In this document: in pieces, positions 1 through 8,869 of the stretch
Layout of the letters: every line of letters begins with the position of its first letter
Position numbering within the stretch: the stretch's first letter is position 1
Assembly: GCA_018266915.1 (NCBI GenBank)
Contig: JAFDZM010000065.1
Location: 1-64,000, forward strand
Length of the DNA stretch: 64,000 nucleotides
From: Bacteroidota bacterium
GTDB lineage: Bacteria > Bacteroidota > Bacteroidia > Sphingobacteriales > Sphingobacteriaceae
Direction of reading: 5' to 3'
Notes under the pieces: generated by a model
What the model saw: the letters and a program-made list of their open reading frames with translations, nothing else
Databases searched by the model: none
What the model was told of the DNA's origin: nothing
Program-made: the position numbers and the translations under genes

Positions 1-18
1 TAACAAACCACTATAAAC

Positions 19-47
19 AAAAAAGTCGGAAGATTATTTCTTCCGAC
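19..47 (-). terminator. Rho-independent terminator after the DUF4270 gene
   Basis: Perfect 8-bp stem (25-32 with 40-47), 7-nt loop, followed on the minus strand by a run of six T. It lies 27 bases past the stop codon of the DUF4270 lipoprotein gene. Confidence 0.8.
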
Positions 48-73
48 CATTCGTGTCTCGCGAGGCCCTTTAC

Positions 74-1480
74 TTATTTTATCTTGGTATAGATAATATT
101 CAGCTTAATCCGGTAAGGATAATTTGGGGAGTTCGAAGCAGGGGTACCCACCGCAACCAACCTTCCTGCCATTTGTGTAGTTGGAGCAATTTCAACCGTG
201 GTTTTACTTACCGTGTCAATCGGCGCCAGGTAAGTTCCGTAATCCGTTACCTTCCCATTAATAAGATCCTGAACGTAACCGGTTATAACAAAATGGTAAC
301 TATTTATTGCCCGCGAATAATAACCGCCAAATGTAGCCGGGCTTATGTATCGGGGATCGTTCGGATTAGCATCCTGCAGCTCCACTATCTGATGCGCAAT
401 ATCGTATCTGTACATGGTAAGCTTAGGCAATGGCCTGAATGGGATAGTCGATCCGGGACTTGGCGTTACAACCAATTCTGCTCTGTTAACCACAATTGGT
501 CCCAAAGTAGAAGTCAGGCTTTTAAGGAATGGAAATTTGATTCTCACCTTTGTTCCGGCCATACCCTGAAGATAGATCTGGTCTCTTGAGCTGGTGCTAT
601 CTGCAAACTCTGTAGTAAGCGTATTGGATGACGTCTGCTTTATCTGGGAAACGTGAGTAGTAATTGGCAGCGTTACCATTGCAGTATCTATCGTGGTGCC
701 ATTTATTGTACGGTAGTATACGTTTAATGAGTCTGACGAACTAAACATGAAAGTTCCTCCTGCGCCGCTGGATCCTGTTTTGTCCATCGTAAGGTATAAT
801 CCTTTAACGTTATTCAGAAATACAGAATTAGAAGACAATTGTGCACTTGGAGCATAAAATAAGATTGCATTAACAAAATCCTTATCAATAGGTATCCTCA
901 GCTGCGCCGGTACCTTTATAAGGGTGTCCGGTTGTCCGGTAATAATATTATACCTCTGGATACTGTCATGAGTTCGGGCAAAAAAGGTACGGGTACCCAG
1001 AATGGTGCCTTGTGTGGCCCAGCTATCCGTATTATAATAAGACACGCTTTTTATACGATTTGCCAATTGGTATACATTCACCTTGTATTTTGAAGTCAAG
1101 GAGTCGCCATAAAAACCATCGGCATAAGGCATAACCAAAACCGCTGAATCTATTGCAATCGTACCCGAAGGCAATGAATAGGTAGTTTGACCAGGCAGAT
1201 TGAGCGCCAAAGCTACGTTTGTTTCTACCGTACCAAATACCGGGTCATTCAGGTAACCGAAAGGTATTTTGGTCAGCCCGGACGTGGCAATAGAATCCTT
1301 CGATAAAGGGTTACCTATATCGGGCATCGTATTAACGATTACCGTAGACGTATCTATCAGGGAGCCATTGAGTTGCGCAGATGAATCTGCTCCCAGCCCA
1401 ATCGAATCCTTGTTCTTACAACTATTTAAAATAAAAAGACTTATCAACAGGGTCAATAAGTCTAATCGGAAAAATTTCAT
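74..1480 (-). CDS. DUF4270 family lipoprotein
   Basis: About 468 residues, from an ATG that gives MKFFRLDLL. A TTG four codons upstream (1492) is less likely. A hydrophobic signal segment ends in a lipobox (LNSC), so the protein should be an outer-membrane or periplasmic lipoprotein. The body has the DUF4270 pattern: an early GLGADS-type segment, then a long Ser/Thr-rich beta region. The family is restricted to Bacteroidota and has no proven function. The gene starts 15 bases after the glycogen-synthase-like gene and is probably co-transcribed with it. That pairing next to panC is, from memory, common in Bacteroidota. Family call firm, role unknown. Confidence 0.85.
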   Translation of the reverse strand: MKFFRLDLLTLLISLFILNSCKNKDSIGLGADSSAQLNGSLIDTSTVIVNTMPDIGNPLSKDSIATSGLTKIPFGYLNDPVFGTVETNVALALNLPGQTTYSLPSGTIAIDSAVLVMPYADGFYGDSLTSKYKVNVYQLANRIKSVSYYNTDSWATQGTILGTRTFFARTHDSIQRYNIITGQPDTLIKVPAQLRIPIDKDFVNAILFYAPSAQLSSNSVFLNNVKGLYLTMDKTGSSGAGGTFMFSSSDSLNVYYRTINGTTIDTAMVTLPITTHVSQIKQTSSNTLTTEFADSTSSRDQIYLQGMAGTKVRIKFPFLKSLTSTLGPIVVNRAELVVTPSPGSTIPFRPLPKLTMYRYDIAHQIVELQDANPNDPRYISPATFGGYYSRAINSYHFVITGYVQDLINGKVTDYGTYLAPIDTVSKTTVEIAPTTQMAGRLVAVGTPASNSPNYPYRIKLNIIYTKIK

Positions 1481-1495
1481 ATATGATCTCAAAAC

Positions 1496-2320
1496 TTATG
1501 CAACATGTACCAATTCTTCATTGGTAATTTCGTCGTAAAAATTGTAATAATTTTCGAAATCAGAAGTGGAATTAAATTCTAAAACCGATTTATTGCTGTT
1601 TTTAACATTATTTAACACTTCATCGTCAATATTTTCGCTGCCCAAAACTATTCCGTCAGAATAGTGAACGGCACCGGCATATAACGCTGAATTGGTACCT
1701 GGTTTGTAAACCTCGGTGTGCTCTTCAGTCATATCAGCCATAACCGCTTTGTGTGTAAAATCAGGATTCATCTGACCTGTAAAATCATTCTCATAAATAG
1801 AATAAACTACTTTTGAATTTTTAAAGGTTGGATCGTCCTTGTACGTAGTTTTTAAATAAGCCGGTACTAATGAGCTCATCCAACCGTGACAGTGGATGAT
1901 ATCAGGGGCCCAGCCTAATTTTTTTACTGTTTCCAATGCGCCTTTGCAAAAGAAAATTGTCCTCTCATCATTGTCAGCATAAAACTTCCCATCCTTATCA
2001 GCAAACACGTGTTTACGCTGAAAATATTCTTCGTTATCTAAAAAATATACCTGCATACGCGCTGCCGGGATAGATGCAACTTTGATGATCAAAGGATTAT
2101 CATTATCGTTAATAATGATATTCATACCCGATAAACGTATCACTTCATGAAGCCTGTTCCTGCGCTCATTAATATTTCCGAAACGAGGCATCAGGATACG
2201 AATTTCGTAACCTTTTTCCTGCATAGCCTGCGGAAGCTGGCGGGTTATTTCAGAAATTTTAGAGAGTTCGAGGAAAGGTGACATTTCATGTGTGATGAAC
2301 AGAAGCTTAGATTTACCCAT
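1496..2320 (-). CDS. Glycogen/starch synthase catalytic-domain protein, N-terminal half only
   Basis: 274 residues matching the N-terminal (starch synthase catalytic) domain of GT5 glycogen synthases. It has an opening FITHEMSPF segment, a DERTIFFCKGALE segment, and the DIIHCHGW motif near residues 140-147. Full-length GlgA is about 480 residues, and the C-terminal GT-B domain that holds most of the ADP-glucose site is absent. The stop is clean and the next gene follows directly, so this looks like a stable short family and not a frameshift. The protein may bind glucan or regulate rather than polymerise. It is transcribed away from panC from its own promoter. Confidence 0.82.
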   Translation of the reverse strand: MGKSKLLFITHEMSPFLELSKISEITRQLPQAMQEKGYEIRILMPRFGNINERRNRLHEVIRLSGMNIIINDNDNPLIIKVASIPAARMQVYFLDNEEYFQRKHVFADKDGKFYADNDERTIFFCKGALETVKKLGWAPDIIHCHGWMSSLVPAYLKTTYKDDPTFKNSKVVYSIYENDFTGQMNPDFTHKAVMADMTEEHTEVYKPGTNSALYAGAVHYSDGIVLGSENIDDEVLNNVKNSNKSVLEFNSTSDFENYYNFYDEITNEELVHVA

Positions 2321-2369
2321 CTCTAATCAGTATTAATATTATGTAAAGAAGTCAAAAAATTTGAGTCTG

Positions 2370-2400
2370 CAAATATAAGCATTATCTTATGAATTATCAA
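2370..2400 (-). promoter_or_regulatory. Bacteroidota-type promoter for the glycogen-synthase-like gene
   Basis: On the minus strand, TTG (2398-2400), a 20-base spacer and TATATTTG (2370-2377) match the Bacteroidota primary sigma factor consensus (TTG, about 20, TAnnTTTG). The leader to the ATG at 2320 is about 45 bases. Confidence 0.7.
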
Positions 2401-2419
2401 TCTATTATGCAAGTAAGTT

Positions 2420-2450
2420 TTGGTTATTTTTAATCTATTACACAACTTTG
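2420..2450 (+). promoter_or_regulatory. Promoter for panC
   Basis: TTG at 2420-2422, a 20-base spacer and CAACTTTG at 2443-2450. Transcription would start near 2455. This rules out the longer panC frame that begins upstream at 2420. Confidence 0.6.
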
Positions 2451-2476
2451 CCCGATTTTTACTAAATCCCTGCCAA

Positions 2477-3316
2477 TTGAAAATTTTCGACAACAAGCAA
2501 AATCTGTCCAATTACCTGAATGAATTGCGCAATAATGGCAAAAGCATAGGTTTTGTTCCAACCATGGGCGCTTTGCACCAGGGTCACCTCTCATTGCTGG
2601 CTCAATCACAACAACAAACTGACGTGTCTGTTTGCAGTATTTTTGTGAACCCAACGCAGTTTAACGACCCTAAGGACCTGGAAAAATACCCACGCCCGAT
2701 TGAGTCGGACATTCAAAAACTGGAGCAGGCAGGATGCGATATACTATTCAATCCGGAAGTAAATGAGATGTATGCCGGGAATGAGCAATGGCATTTGGAT
2801 TTGGACGAGTTGGAGGCTTTGCTGGAAGGCAAATTCCGTCCGGGACATTACCAGGGTGTAACGCAGGTGGTATTTAAATTATTCGACATAGTAAAGCCCG
2901 ACATGGCATTTTTTGGTCAGAAAGATTACCAGCAAGTATTAGTAATACAAAAAATGATCGATCTGTTGCATCTGCCTGTTAAACTAGTGATGTGCCCTAT
3001 CCTGCGTGAAACTGATGGGCTGGCTATGAGTTCCAGGAATATTCATCTGTCAGCTGATGACAGGAAGCATGCACTCGTTTTATCAAGAACGCTAAACTGG
3101 CTGAAACAGAATTTCGATCTCAGCCAAATTGCTTCCCTAACAAAGCAGTGTGAAGATTTTATCAAAGCTGAGCCCGGTGTACAATTGGAATATTTTGAAG
3201 TTGCAAATGGCAAGAATCTGCGCAACGCTGATCAGGGCAGCAAACAAATTGTTGCACTGGTTGCTGCTAAGGTAGGGAATACGAGATTGATAGATAATAT
3301 GATTATTAGAGATTAA
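2477..3316 (+). CDS. panC: Pantothenate synthetase
   Basis: Condenses pantoate with beta-alanine using ATP, the last step of pantothenate synthesis, in the cytoplasm. Hallmarks are VPTMGALHQGH (HIGH-type nucleotidyl-transferase motif, residues 25-35), FVNPTQF, GQKDYQQ and SSRN. The start is taken as TTG at 2477, which gives 279 residues, the usual PanC length. The frame is open 19 codons further, but those codons overlap the promoter. PanD, which makes beta-alanine, follows 102 bases downstream. A 7-bp-period repeat begins inside the last codons. Confidence 0.95.
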   Translation: MKIFDNKQNLSNYLNELRNNGKSIGFVPTMGALHQGHLSLLAQSQQQTDVSVCSIFVNPTQFNDPKDLEKYPRPIESDIQKLEQAGCDILFNPEVNEMYAGNEQWHLDLDELEALLEGKFRPGHYQGVTQVVFKLFDIVKPDMAFFGQKDYQQVLVIQKMIDLLHLPVKLVMCPILRETDGLAMSSRNIHLSADDRKHALVLSRTLNWLKQNFDLSQIASLTKQCEDFIKAEPGVQLEYFEVANGKNLRNADQGSKQIVALVAAKVGNTRLIDNMIIRD

Positions 3317-3405
3317 AGATCAGTTAATTAGAGATTAGGTAAATTGAGCTGAAGTCATCGCAATGCAACTAATCTCTAATCACTAAGCTCTAATTAACTA
3401 AAACA
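3304..3405. repeat. Inverted pair of 7-bp-period arrays between panC and panD
   Basis: Left arm about 3304-3338 (units like GAGATTA), right arm about 3370-3405 (units like CTAATCA). The best pairing is a perfect 12-bp match (3322-3333 with 3388-3399). The left arm begins within the last panC codons. It belongs to the dispersed 7-bp-period family of this window. Confidence 0.75.
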
Positions 3406-3406
3406 C

Positions 3407-3414
3407 TAACTTTG
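3407..3414 (+). promoter_or_regulatory. -7 box of panD, near-leaderless
   Basis: TAACTTTG ends only four bases before the panD ATG at 3419, so transcription probably begins at or next to the start codon. It lies directly beyond the right repeat arm. Confidence 0.6.
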
Positions 3415-3418
3415 CACC

Positions 3419-3769
3419 ATGATTATAGAGGTATTAAAATCCAAGCTACACCGCGCTAAAGTAACTCAGGCTGAGCTGAATTATGTTGGGAGCATAACGA
3501 TAGACGAGGATTTGATGGATGCGGCTAATATAATAGCCAACGAGAAGGTACAAATCGTAAATAATAATAACGGTGCCCGCTTTGAGACTTATGTTATAAA
3601 AGGTGAACGCGGGACCGGCACAATTTGCCTGAATGGCGCTACTGCGCGGCTTGCACAGGTGGGCGATATAGTGATCATCATGTCATATGCTTATATGGAA
3701 ATAGATGAAGCTCGTAACTACAAGCCGATATTAGTATTTCCCGACGCGGATAATAAGCTGATAAAATAA
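3419..3769 (+). CDS. panD: Aspartate 1-decarboxylase
   Basis: Pyruvoyl enzyme that converts L-aspartate to beta-alanine for PanC. At 116 residues it has the usual family length. Visible hallmarks are K9, the self-cleavage pair Gly24-Ser25 within YVGSITID, and the [17 protein letters not shown] and VIIMSYA segments. Cleavage before Ser25 would create the pyruvoyl group. It ends five bases before the convergent lipoprotein gene, with no terminator visible between them. Confidence 0.96.
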   Translation: MIIEVLKSKLHRAKVTQAELNYVGSITIDEDLMDAANIIANEKVQIVNNNNGARFETYVIKGERGTGTICLNGATARLAQVGDIVIIMSYAYMEIDEARNYKPILVFPDADNKLIK

Positions 3770-3774
3770 GCTTT

Positions 3775-4311
3775 CTATTTTGATTTGGGTGCCGGATAGG
3801 CTGCCAGCCCCAATACCACATGTACACTGGCATCTGTTTTGGAAGACTTGCGTACTTTATAAACCATTCTCACCCGTATTTCCGGCTCTCGAACCAGTTC
3901 GTCGAGCATGTTTGAGTTATCAATATCCAGAACCACGTTATTACCCACATTGGCGCCGATATCGCTGCGTGATGCAACCATAACCTCATCCTGGCCATCA
4001 TTGTCTGAAAGGTATATCCTTACTTCCGAAAGATTGCCGAGATTATAATCAGAAGGTTCGGTCGACATGAGTTTGGCGGAAACGATCCGCACCATTTTTA
4101 CCCGGTTAGCATTATTTTTTCCAAAATTCTGATCGAAACTGGTGGCCGTACTAATAGCCGAAGCTGTGCTCCCGGGTTTTGACGATGCCGGCACCACAAG
4201 CGTTGAAGTATAAGGAAAAGACGATTTAACCGCAGACTGGTACACAGCACAGCCACCAAATATAATAACCACCCAGGCCAAAAATAGCAGTCGTTTATTC
4301 GTCAAATACAT
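3775..4311 (-). CDS. Hypothetical lipoprotein
   Basis: 178 residues. The N-terminus has a hydrophobic stretch ending in FGGC, a lipobox, so the mature protein starts near Cys21. The rest is a mixed alpha/beta segment with a conserved-looking VRIYLSDNDGQDEVMVASR core and a basic C-terminus. I do not recognise a family. It is transcribed alone, convergent with panD and divergent from carB. Confidence 0.7.
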   Translation of the reverse strand: MYLTNKRLLFLAWVVIIFGGCAVYQSAVKSSFPYTSTLVVPASSKPGSTASAISTATSFDQNFGKNNANRVKMVRIVSAKLMSTEPSDYNLGNLSEVRIYLSDNDGQDEVMVASRSDIGANVGNNVVLDIDNSNMLDELVREPEIRVRMVYKVRKSSKTDASVHVVLGLAAYPAPKSK

Positions 4312-4653
4312 GGTGTTGGTTTATCGTAAAGCAATTTAATAAATTTTATTTTTAGTTACTATATTTATACCATTACAAGGCAACCATATTAAAGTTTTTT
4401 TATGCTAAAAATCACCAAATATTTACGATGCAAAAGACATTGAAACCCATCGAAATTCTGCGTTTAAAAGCTATTCACAAGGGTTAATTACTATTTTAAA
4501 ATAATCGAAAAAAAATCCTTTACAAATTCTATCTTTGCATCCCGACACTGAAGCCGGGATTACCACTTTCAGTGCATAGTTTTCAAGTCCTTAGTTGACG
4601 GTCAGAAACAGACTTAAAGCACCGGACTCAACATTTTTACATTCAAAAAGACT
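4312..4653 (+). promoter_or_regulatory. carB promoter and structured leader
   Basis: A 342-base gap. TATCTTTG at 4530-4537 is a good -7 box. It leaves a leader of about 110 bases. The leader opens with a short stem (CCCG near 4551 with CGGG near 4565) and contains further pairable segments such as AAGTCC/GGACT. The length and structure would allow attenuation or translational control by pyrimidines or arginine, but I recognise no known RNA class. Confidence 0.55.
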
Positions 4654-7470
4654 ATGCCCAAAGACACCTCCATAAAATCCGTTTTAATTATTGGTTCAGG
4701 CCCTATTATTATTGGCCAGGCGTGCGAATTTGATTACTCTGGTTCGCAAGCTGCCCTGTCTCTGAAAGAAGAAGGGATCACCGTTTCGATCATCAACAGC
4801 AATCCGGCTACTATCATGACGGATAAAGTAATTGCCGATCATGTTTACCTGTTGCCGCTTGATTGTGAGAGTATTGAAAAAATACTGATCGAACAAAAAA
4901 TAGATGCTGTATTGCCTACCATGGGTGGCCAAACCGCACTTAACCTTTGTATACAAGCTGAGGAGCAAGGACTGTGGGAAAAATATGGCGTCCGCGTAAT
5001 AGGTGTAGATACTGCTGCCATTGAAAAGACCGAAAACCGTGAGGCCTTCCGCCAGCTGATGGTAGATATTGGCGTAGGCGTGGCAAAATCAAAAATTGCC
5101 AATTCTTTCCTTGAAGGGAAAGAGGCTGCACAGGAGATAGGCTTCCCACTGGTTATCCGCCCAAGCTATACACTTGGTGGTAAGGGTGCTGGATTTGTAC
5201 ACAAAAAAGAAGAATTTGACCAGGCGCTGAGCCGCGGATTACAAGCTTCGCCAACTCATGAGGTTTTGGTGGAACAAGCTGTATTAGGCTGGAAAGAATA
5301 TGAGCTTGAATTACTGCGTGATGGCAGGGATAACGTGATCATCATTTGCGCGATAGAAAACTTTGACCCCATGGGTATCCATACCGGCGACTCGATCACT
5401 GTGGCGCCTATGATGACGTTGAGCGACCGCTGCTACCAGGAGATGCGTAACCAGGCCATTAAAATGATGCGGGCTATCGGCAACTTTGCCGGCGGTTGTA
5501 ATGTGCAATTTTCAGTAAACCCTGTTGATGAGGAAATCATTGCTATCGAGATCAACCCGCGTGTATCACGTTCATCAGCACTGGCATCAAAAGCAACAGG
5601 TTATCCTATCGCGAAGATCGCTGCTAAGCTGGCTATCGGTTATAATCTTGACGAAATAGAAAATCAAATCACCAAAACTACTTCGGCTTACTTTGAGCCG
5701 ACACTTGATTATGTGATCGTTAAAGTACCGCGCTGGAACTTTGATAAGTTCAAAGGCGCTAATAAATACCTTGGCCTGCAGATGAAATCGGTAGGTGAAG
5801 TAATGGCTATAGGCCGAAGCTTTATAGAGGCATTACAGAAAGCTTGCCAGAGTTTGGAAATCGGTCGTGCAGGCTTAGGTGCCGACGGTCGCCAGAGCCG
5901 CAACCTTGACGAGATCATGGCCAGCCTGGAAAACCCAAGCTGGGACAGGTTATTCCATATCTATGATGCGTTAAGCCTGGGTGTGCCTATCGAATCGGTA
6001 AGAAAAGCTACCAAGATAGACCGCTGGTTCCTGAACCAGATACAAGAAATAGTGAACCTGGAAACTGAGTTGCGTCGTTACTCATTAAATAATGTTCCTG
6101 AAGAGTTCTTATTTAACCTTAAACAAAAAGGCTTCTCAGATGTGCAGATTGCACATGTATTAGGCAATGTAACCGAAGAAGATGTTTACCAACGCCGCAA
6201 ATCTTTAGGTATGCGTCGTGTATACAAAATGGTGGATACCTGTGCCGCTGAGTTCCCTGCAAAAACACCTTATTACTACTCTACTTACGAGGGCGAGAAC
6301 GAATCGAAAGTATCGGATAAGAAAAAGATCATCGTATTAGGATCGGGACCTAACCGTATAGGCCAGGGTATCGAGTTCGATTACAGCTGCGTGCACGGCT
6401 TACTAGCTGCCAAAGAAGCGGGCTATGAAGCTATCATGATCAACTGTAACCCTGAGACGGTATCTACAGACTTTAACATGGCCGATAAGCTTTACTTTGA
6501 GCCGGTATTCTGGGAGCATGTGCGCGAGATCATTGATCTGGAGAAACCTGAAGGCGTTATCGTTCAGCTTGGCGGCCAGACAGCATTAAAAATGGCTGAA
6601 AAACTACACGAGCATGGCATCAAGATCATCGGTACTTCATTCAATGACATGGATATCGCCGAAGACCGCGGCCGTTTCTCAGACTTGCTGAAAGACCTGG
6701 ACATTCCATATCCAAAATACGGCGTTGCTGAAAATGCTGAAGAAGCTATCGAAGTAGCACACAAAGTTGGTTACCCTGTGCTGGTTCGCCCAAGCTACGT
6801 ATTAGGCGGGCAAGGCATGAGCATCGTGATCAATGACGAGGACCTGGAAAAAGCGGTAGTAAGCCTGTTGCGCAACCTGCCGGGCAATCGCGTGCTGATC
6901 GACCATTTCCTTGACCGCGCTGAAGAAGCAGAGTCAGATTCAATACACGATGGTGAGGATGTACATATCATTGGTTTAATGGAACACATCGAGCCTGCCG
7001 GTATACACTCAGGAGACTCAAGCGCTGTATTGCCTCCGTTTAACCTGTCGGCTAACGTGATCAAACAAATGGAAGATCATACCGAAAAGATTGCCCGTGC
7101 TTTGAATGTTCGCGGTTTGCTGAATATCCAGTTTGCGATAAAAGATGAAAAGGTTTATGTGATCGAGGCTAACCCTCGTGCGTCACGTACAGTACCGTTC
7201 ATCGCTAAAGCCTACGATGTTCCTTATATCAACATTGCAGCTAAAGTGATGTTGGGTGTAAATAAGCTGAAAGACTTTAAAATTGAGCGCAAACTGTCAG
7301 GATATGCTATCAAAGAACCTGTGTTCTCATTCGATAAATTCCCCGAGGTAAATAAAGAGCTTGGCCCTGAGATGAAATCAACCGGCGAAGCTATCCGCTT
7401 TATACCAAACCTGGAAGACCCATATTTCAGGCATCTGTATAAAGAGAAGTCGATGTATTTGAGCAAGTAA
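4654..7470 (+). CDS. carB: Carbamoyl-phosphate synthase large subunit, without allosteric domain
   Basis: Makes carbamoyl phosphate from bicarbonate, ATP and ammonia supplied by CarA, for pyrimidines and arginine. 938 residues. The first ATP-grasp half is residues 1-400 (IIGSGPIIIGQACEFDYSG, then SRSSALASKATGYPIAK). An oligomerisation domain spans about 400-550 (DRWFLNQI), and the second ATP-grasp half runs to the end (VLGSGPNRIGQGIEFDYSCVH, then ANPRASRTVPF). Enterobacterial CarB is about 1073 residues. The protein stops where its MGS-type regulatory domain would begin. carA is not in this window. Other Bacteroidota appear to have the same short form. Confidence 0.96.
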   Translation: MPKDTSIKSVLIIGSGPIIIGQACEFDYSGSQAALSLKEEGITVSIINSNPATIMTDKVIADHVYLLPLDCESIEKILIEQKIDAVLPTMGGQTALNLCIQAEEQGLWEKYGVRVIGVDTAAIEKTENREAFRQLMVDIGVGVAKSKIANSFLEGKEAAQEIGFPLVIRPSYTLGGKGAGFVHKKEEFDQALSRGLQASPTHEVLVEQAVLGWKEYELELLRDGRDNVIIICAIENFDPMGIHTGDSITVAPMMTLSDRCYQEMRNQAIKMMRAIGNFAGGCNVQFSVNPVDEEIIAIEINPRVSRSSALASKATGYPIAKIAAKLAIGYNLDEIENQITKTTSAYFEPTLDYVIVKVPRWNFDKFKGANKYLGLQMKSVGEVMAIGRSFIEALQKACQSLEIGRAGLGADGRQSRNLDEIMASLENPSWDRLFHIYDALSLGVPIESVRKATKIDRWFLNQIQEIVNLETELRRYSLNNVPEEFLFNLKQKGFSDVQIAHVLGNVTEEDVYQRRKSLGMRRVYKMVDTCAAEFPAKTPYYYSTYEGENESKVSDKKKIIVLGSGPNRIGQGIEFDYSCVHGLLAAKEAGYEAIMINCNPETVSTDFNMADKLYFEPVFWEHVREIIDLEKPEGVIVQLGGQTALKMAEKLHEHGIKIIGTSFNDMDIAEDRGRFSDLLKDLDIPYPKYGVAENAEEAIEVAHKVGYPVLVRPSYVLGGQGMSIVINDEDLEKAVVSLLRNLPGNRVLIDHFLDRAEEAESDSIHDGEDVHIIGLMEHIEPAGIHSGDSSAVLPPFNLSANVIKQMEDHTEKIARALNVRGLLNIQFAIKDEKVYVIEANPRASRTVPFIAKAYDVPYINIAAKVMLGVNKLKDFKIERKLSGYAIKEPVFSFDKFPEVNKELGPEMKSTGEAIRFIPNLEDPYFRHLYKEKSMYLSK

Positions 7471-7488
7471 ATTCAAAATTGGCATAGA

Positions 7489-7510
7489 TAGTGCCCTACT
7501 AAGGGCACTA
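7489..7510 (+). promoter_or_regulatory. Hairpin overlapping the start codon of the next gene
   Basis: Perfect 8-bp stem (7489-7496 with 7503-7510) with a 6-nt loop. The last stem base is the A of the ATG of the downstream gene. There is no T-run after it, so it is not a typical terminator for carB. In RNA it would hide the start region. Confidence 0.5.
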
Positions 7511-8190
7511 TGGCTATGAACAAAGATATTTACACGCTTACTAACATCGGTCCTGATGATATAAGTATTATTCTGACAAAGGTCCAAAGGTCCTTTAATA
7601 TCCGGTTGGATAATAAAGGTTTAAAAGACGTCGACTCATTTGGTAGTTTATGCGAGCTAATCGTTAACAAACTAACGGATGATCATACAGAAAACTGGTC
7701 TGCACAACACGCTTTTTATAAAGTGCGGAGCATTATATCAGCCATCTCAGGGGTTGGCAAATGCGACATAAAACCTCATACCAAGCTATCTTCCATTTTA
7801 TCTGCTGATCAATGTCAGCGGGTTATCGCAACAATTGAGGATGAATTGGATATTAAACTCAATGCGTTGCAGCCAAAACAATGGATAATCGGTTTGTCAG
7901 TTTTCACCTTCGTTAGCTCTGTTATTGTGTGTTTTTATAACTTACCGATAGGTGCAACTGGCATGCTTTGCTCTGCCATTAGCTTGCTATTGATGGGGAA
8001 TTTTGGGAAAGAAATTCATCTTAAAACTGCAGGAGACCTTGCAGCTAAAGTTTCCCGTGAAATTAATTTAAAAACAAAACGAAATAATTATATCAGCAAT
8101 AAAATCCAGGTGGAGCAAAAATTAAAGGAATTGTTTGCAGGCAACCCTGACAGCGATCCACTTCCAGTAACCTGGAGGTCAAACTACTAA
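7510..8190 (+). CDS. Unknown protein with two membrane segments and acyl-carrier-like ends
   Basis: 226 residues, not assigned to a named family. Residues 15-55 (FNIRLDNKGLKDVDSFGSL and onwards) resemble an acyl-carrier-protein helix pattern but lack the DSL phosphopantetheine serine. Residues 100-115 (VIATIEDELDIKL) and the C-terminal TAGDLAAKVSREI have the same look. Two hydrophobic helices at about 125-165 anchor it in the membrane. It follows carB by 39 bases with a hairpin over its start. ATGs at codons 1 and 3 are both possible. Probably real because of its length and composition. Function unknown. Confidence 0.6.
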   Translation: MAMNKDIYTLTNIGPDDISIILTKVQRSFNIRLDNKGLKDVDSFGSLCELIVNKLTDDHTENWSAQHAFYKVRSIISAISGVGKCDIKPHTKLSSILSADQCQRVIATIEDELDIKLNALQPKQWIIGLSVFTFVSSVIVCFYNLPIGATGMLCSAISLLLMGNFGKEIHLKTAGDLAAKVSREINLKTKRNNYISNKIQVEQKLKELFAGNPDSDPLPVTWRSNY

Positions 8191-8211
8191 CAAACACGAT
8201 CACTACGCTAA

Positions 8212-8646
8212 TTATTCCACCATTAATCCTGTTACTTCCATACTAAGCTTATCGGTAGTTTTATCACTGGCCTGCTTTTTTCCGGCAAGATGCTGCTGGT
8301 CGGTCAATGCGGCTTGCCTTTGTGCTATTCCTTCAACAACAACGGTCTTTCCCTTCAAATCTGCCGGTATAGTTACATCATATTTCGCGAAATGCGCCGC
8401 TATGGTTTTTCCGTTCCCTGCATCAATCGTAAACCATCCGCCTTTCTCCTTTACTACATTTAATACTTTACCCCTGATTGTCGTCTGCATACGCGACCTG
8501 GCTGCGATATAGGATTCCAGTTTATCAGCGTTTACAATCACTGCTCCGGGTTTGTTTCCGAATACTTTTCCATGCAGAGCTTTATCCTGTGCAAACAGAG
8601 AAAAAGAAAATAATGACAATACCAGTAATAAATAGATTGTTTTCAT
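8212..8646 (-). CDS. DUF4920 family exported protein
   Basis: 144 residues with a signal peptide (cleavage near SLFAQ) and the DUF4920 core: HGKVFG, a short beta domain with IRGKVLNVVKEKGGWFTI, then GKTVVVEGIAQR near the end. The fold is probably OB-like. The family is common in Bacteroidota as a periplasmic protein of unknown role, with metal or cofactor binding suspected. Single gene. Confidence 0.8.
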   Translation of the reverse strand: MKTIYLLLVLSLFSFSLFAQDKALHGKVFGNKPGAVIVNADKLESYIAARSRMQTTIRGKVLNVVKEKGGWFTIDAGNGKTIAAHFAKYDVTIPADLKGKTVVVEGIAQRQAALTDQQHLAGKKQASDKTTDKLSMEVTGLMVE

Positions 8647-8790
8647 CGTAATGGCTATTGACTCTATAACAACCTGTTTTTTATAAAGGTTTTAACTATC
8701 GTGGGTTTGTTAATATATGTTAAATCAGTTTAGAAAGTAACTTTTTTGAATTACTATTGAAATCTGTTAAGACATTAGGCTGATTTAAAC

Positions 8791-8798
8791 TAAGTTTG
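8791..8798 (+). promoter_or_regulatory. -7 box of the NHL-repeat gene
   Basis: TAAGTTTG, about 70 bases before the ATG at 8870. The leader carries a short GAATCC/GGATTC hairpin around 8817-8842. Confidence 0.5.
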
Positions 8799-8869
8799 CA
8801 GAAAAATATGCAAATCGGAATCCATGTACAGTGAAGGGATTCTGATGAATTAAAAACAAAGATTATTAA

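Noticed and set aside
53..589. Plus-strand frame opposite the DUF4270 gene
   Set aside because: It is antisense to a clear gene and has no protein features.
2420..2476. Upstream start for panC
   Set aside because: The extra 19 codons overlap the promoter and exceed the usual PanC length.
4844..5149. Minus-strand frames opposite carB
   Set aside because: Shadows of carB codon bias without start context or family likeness.
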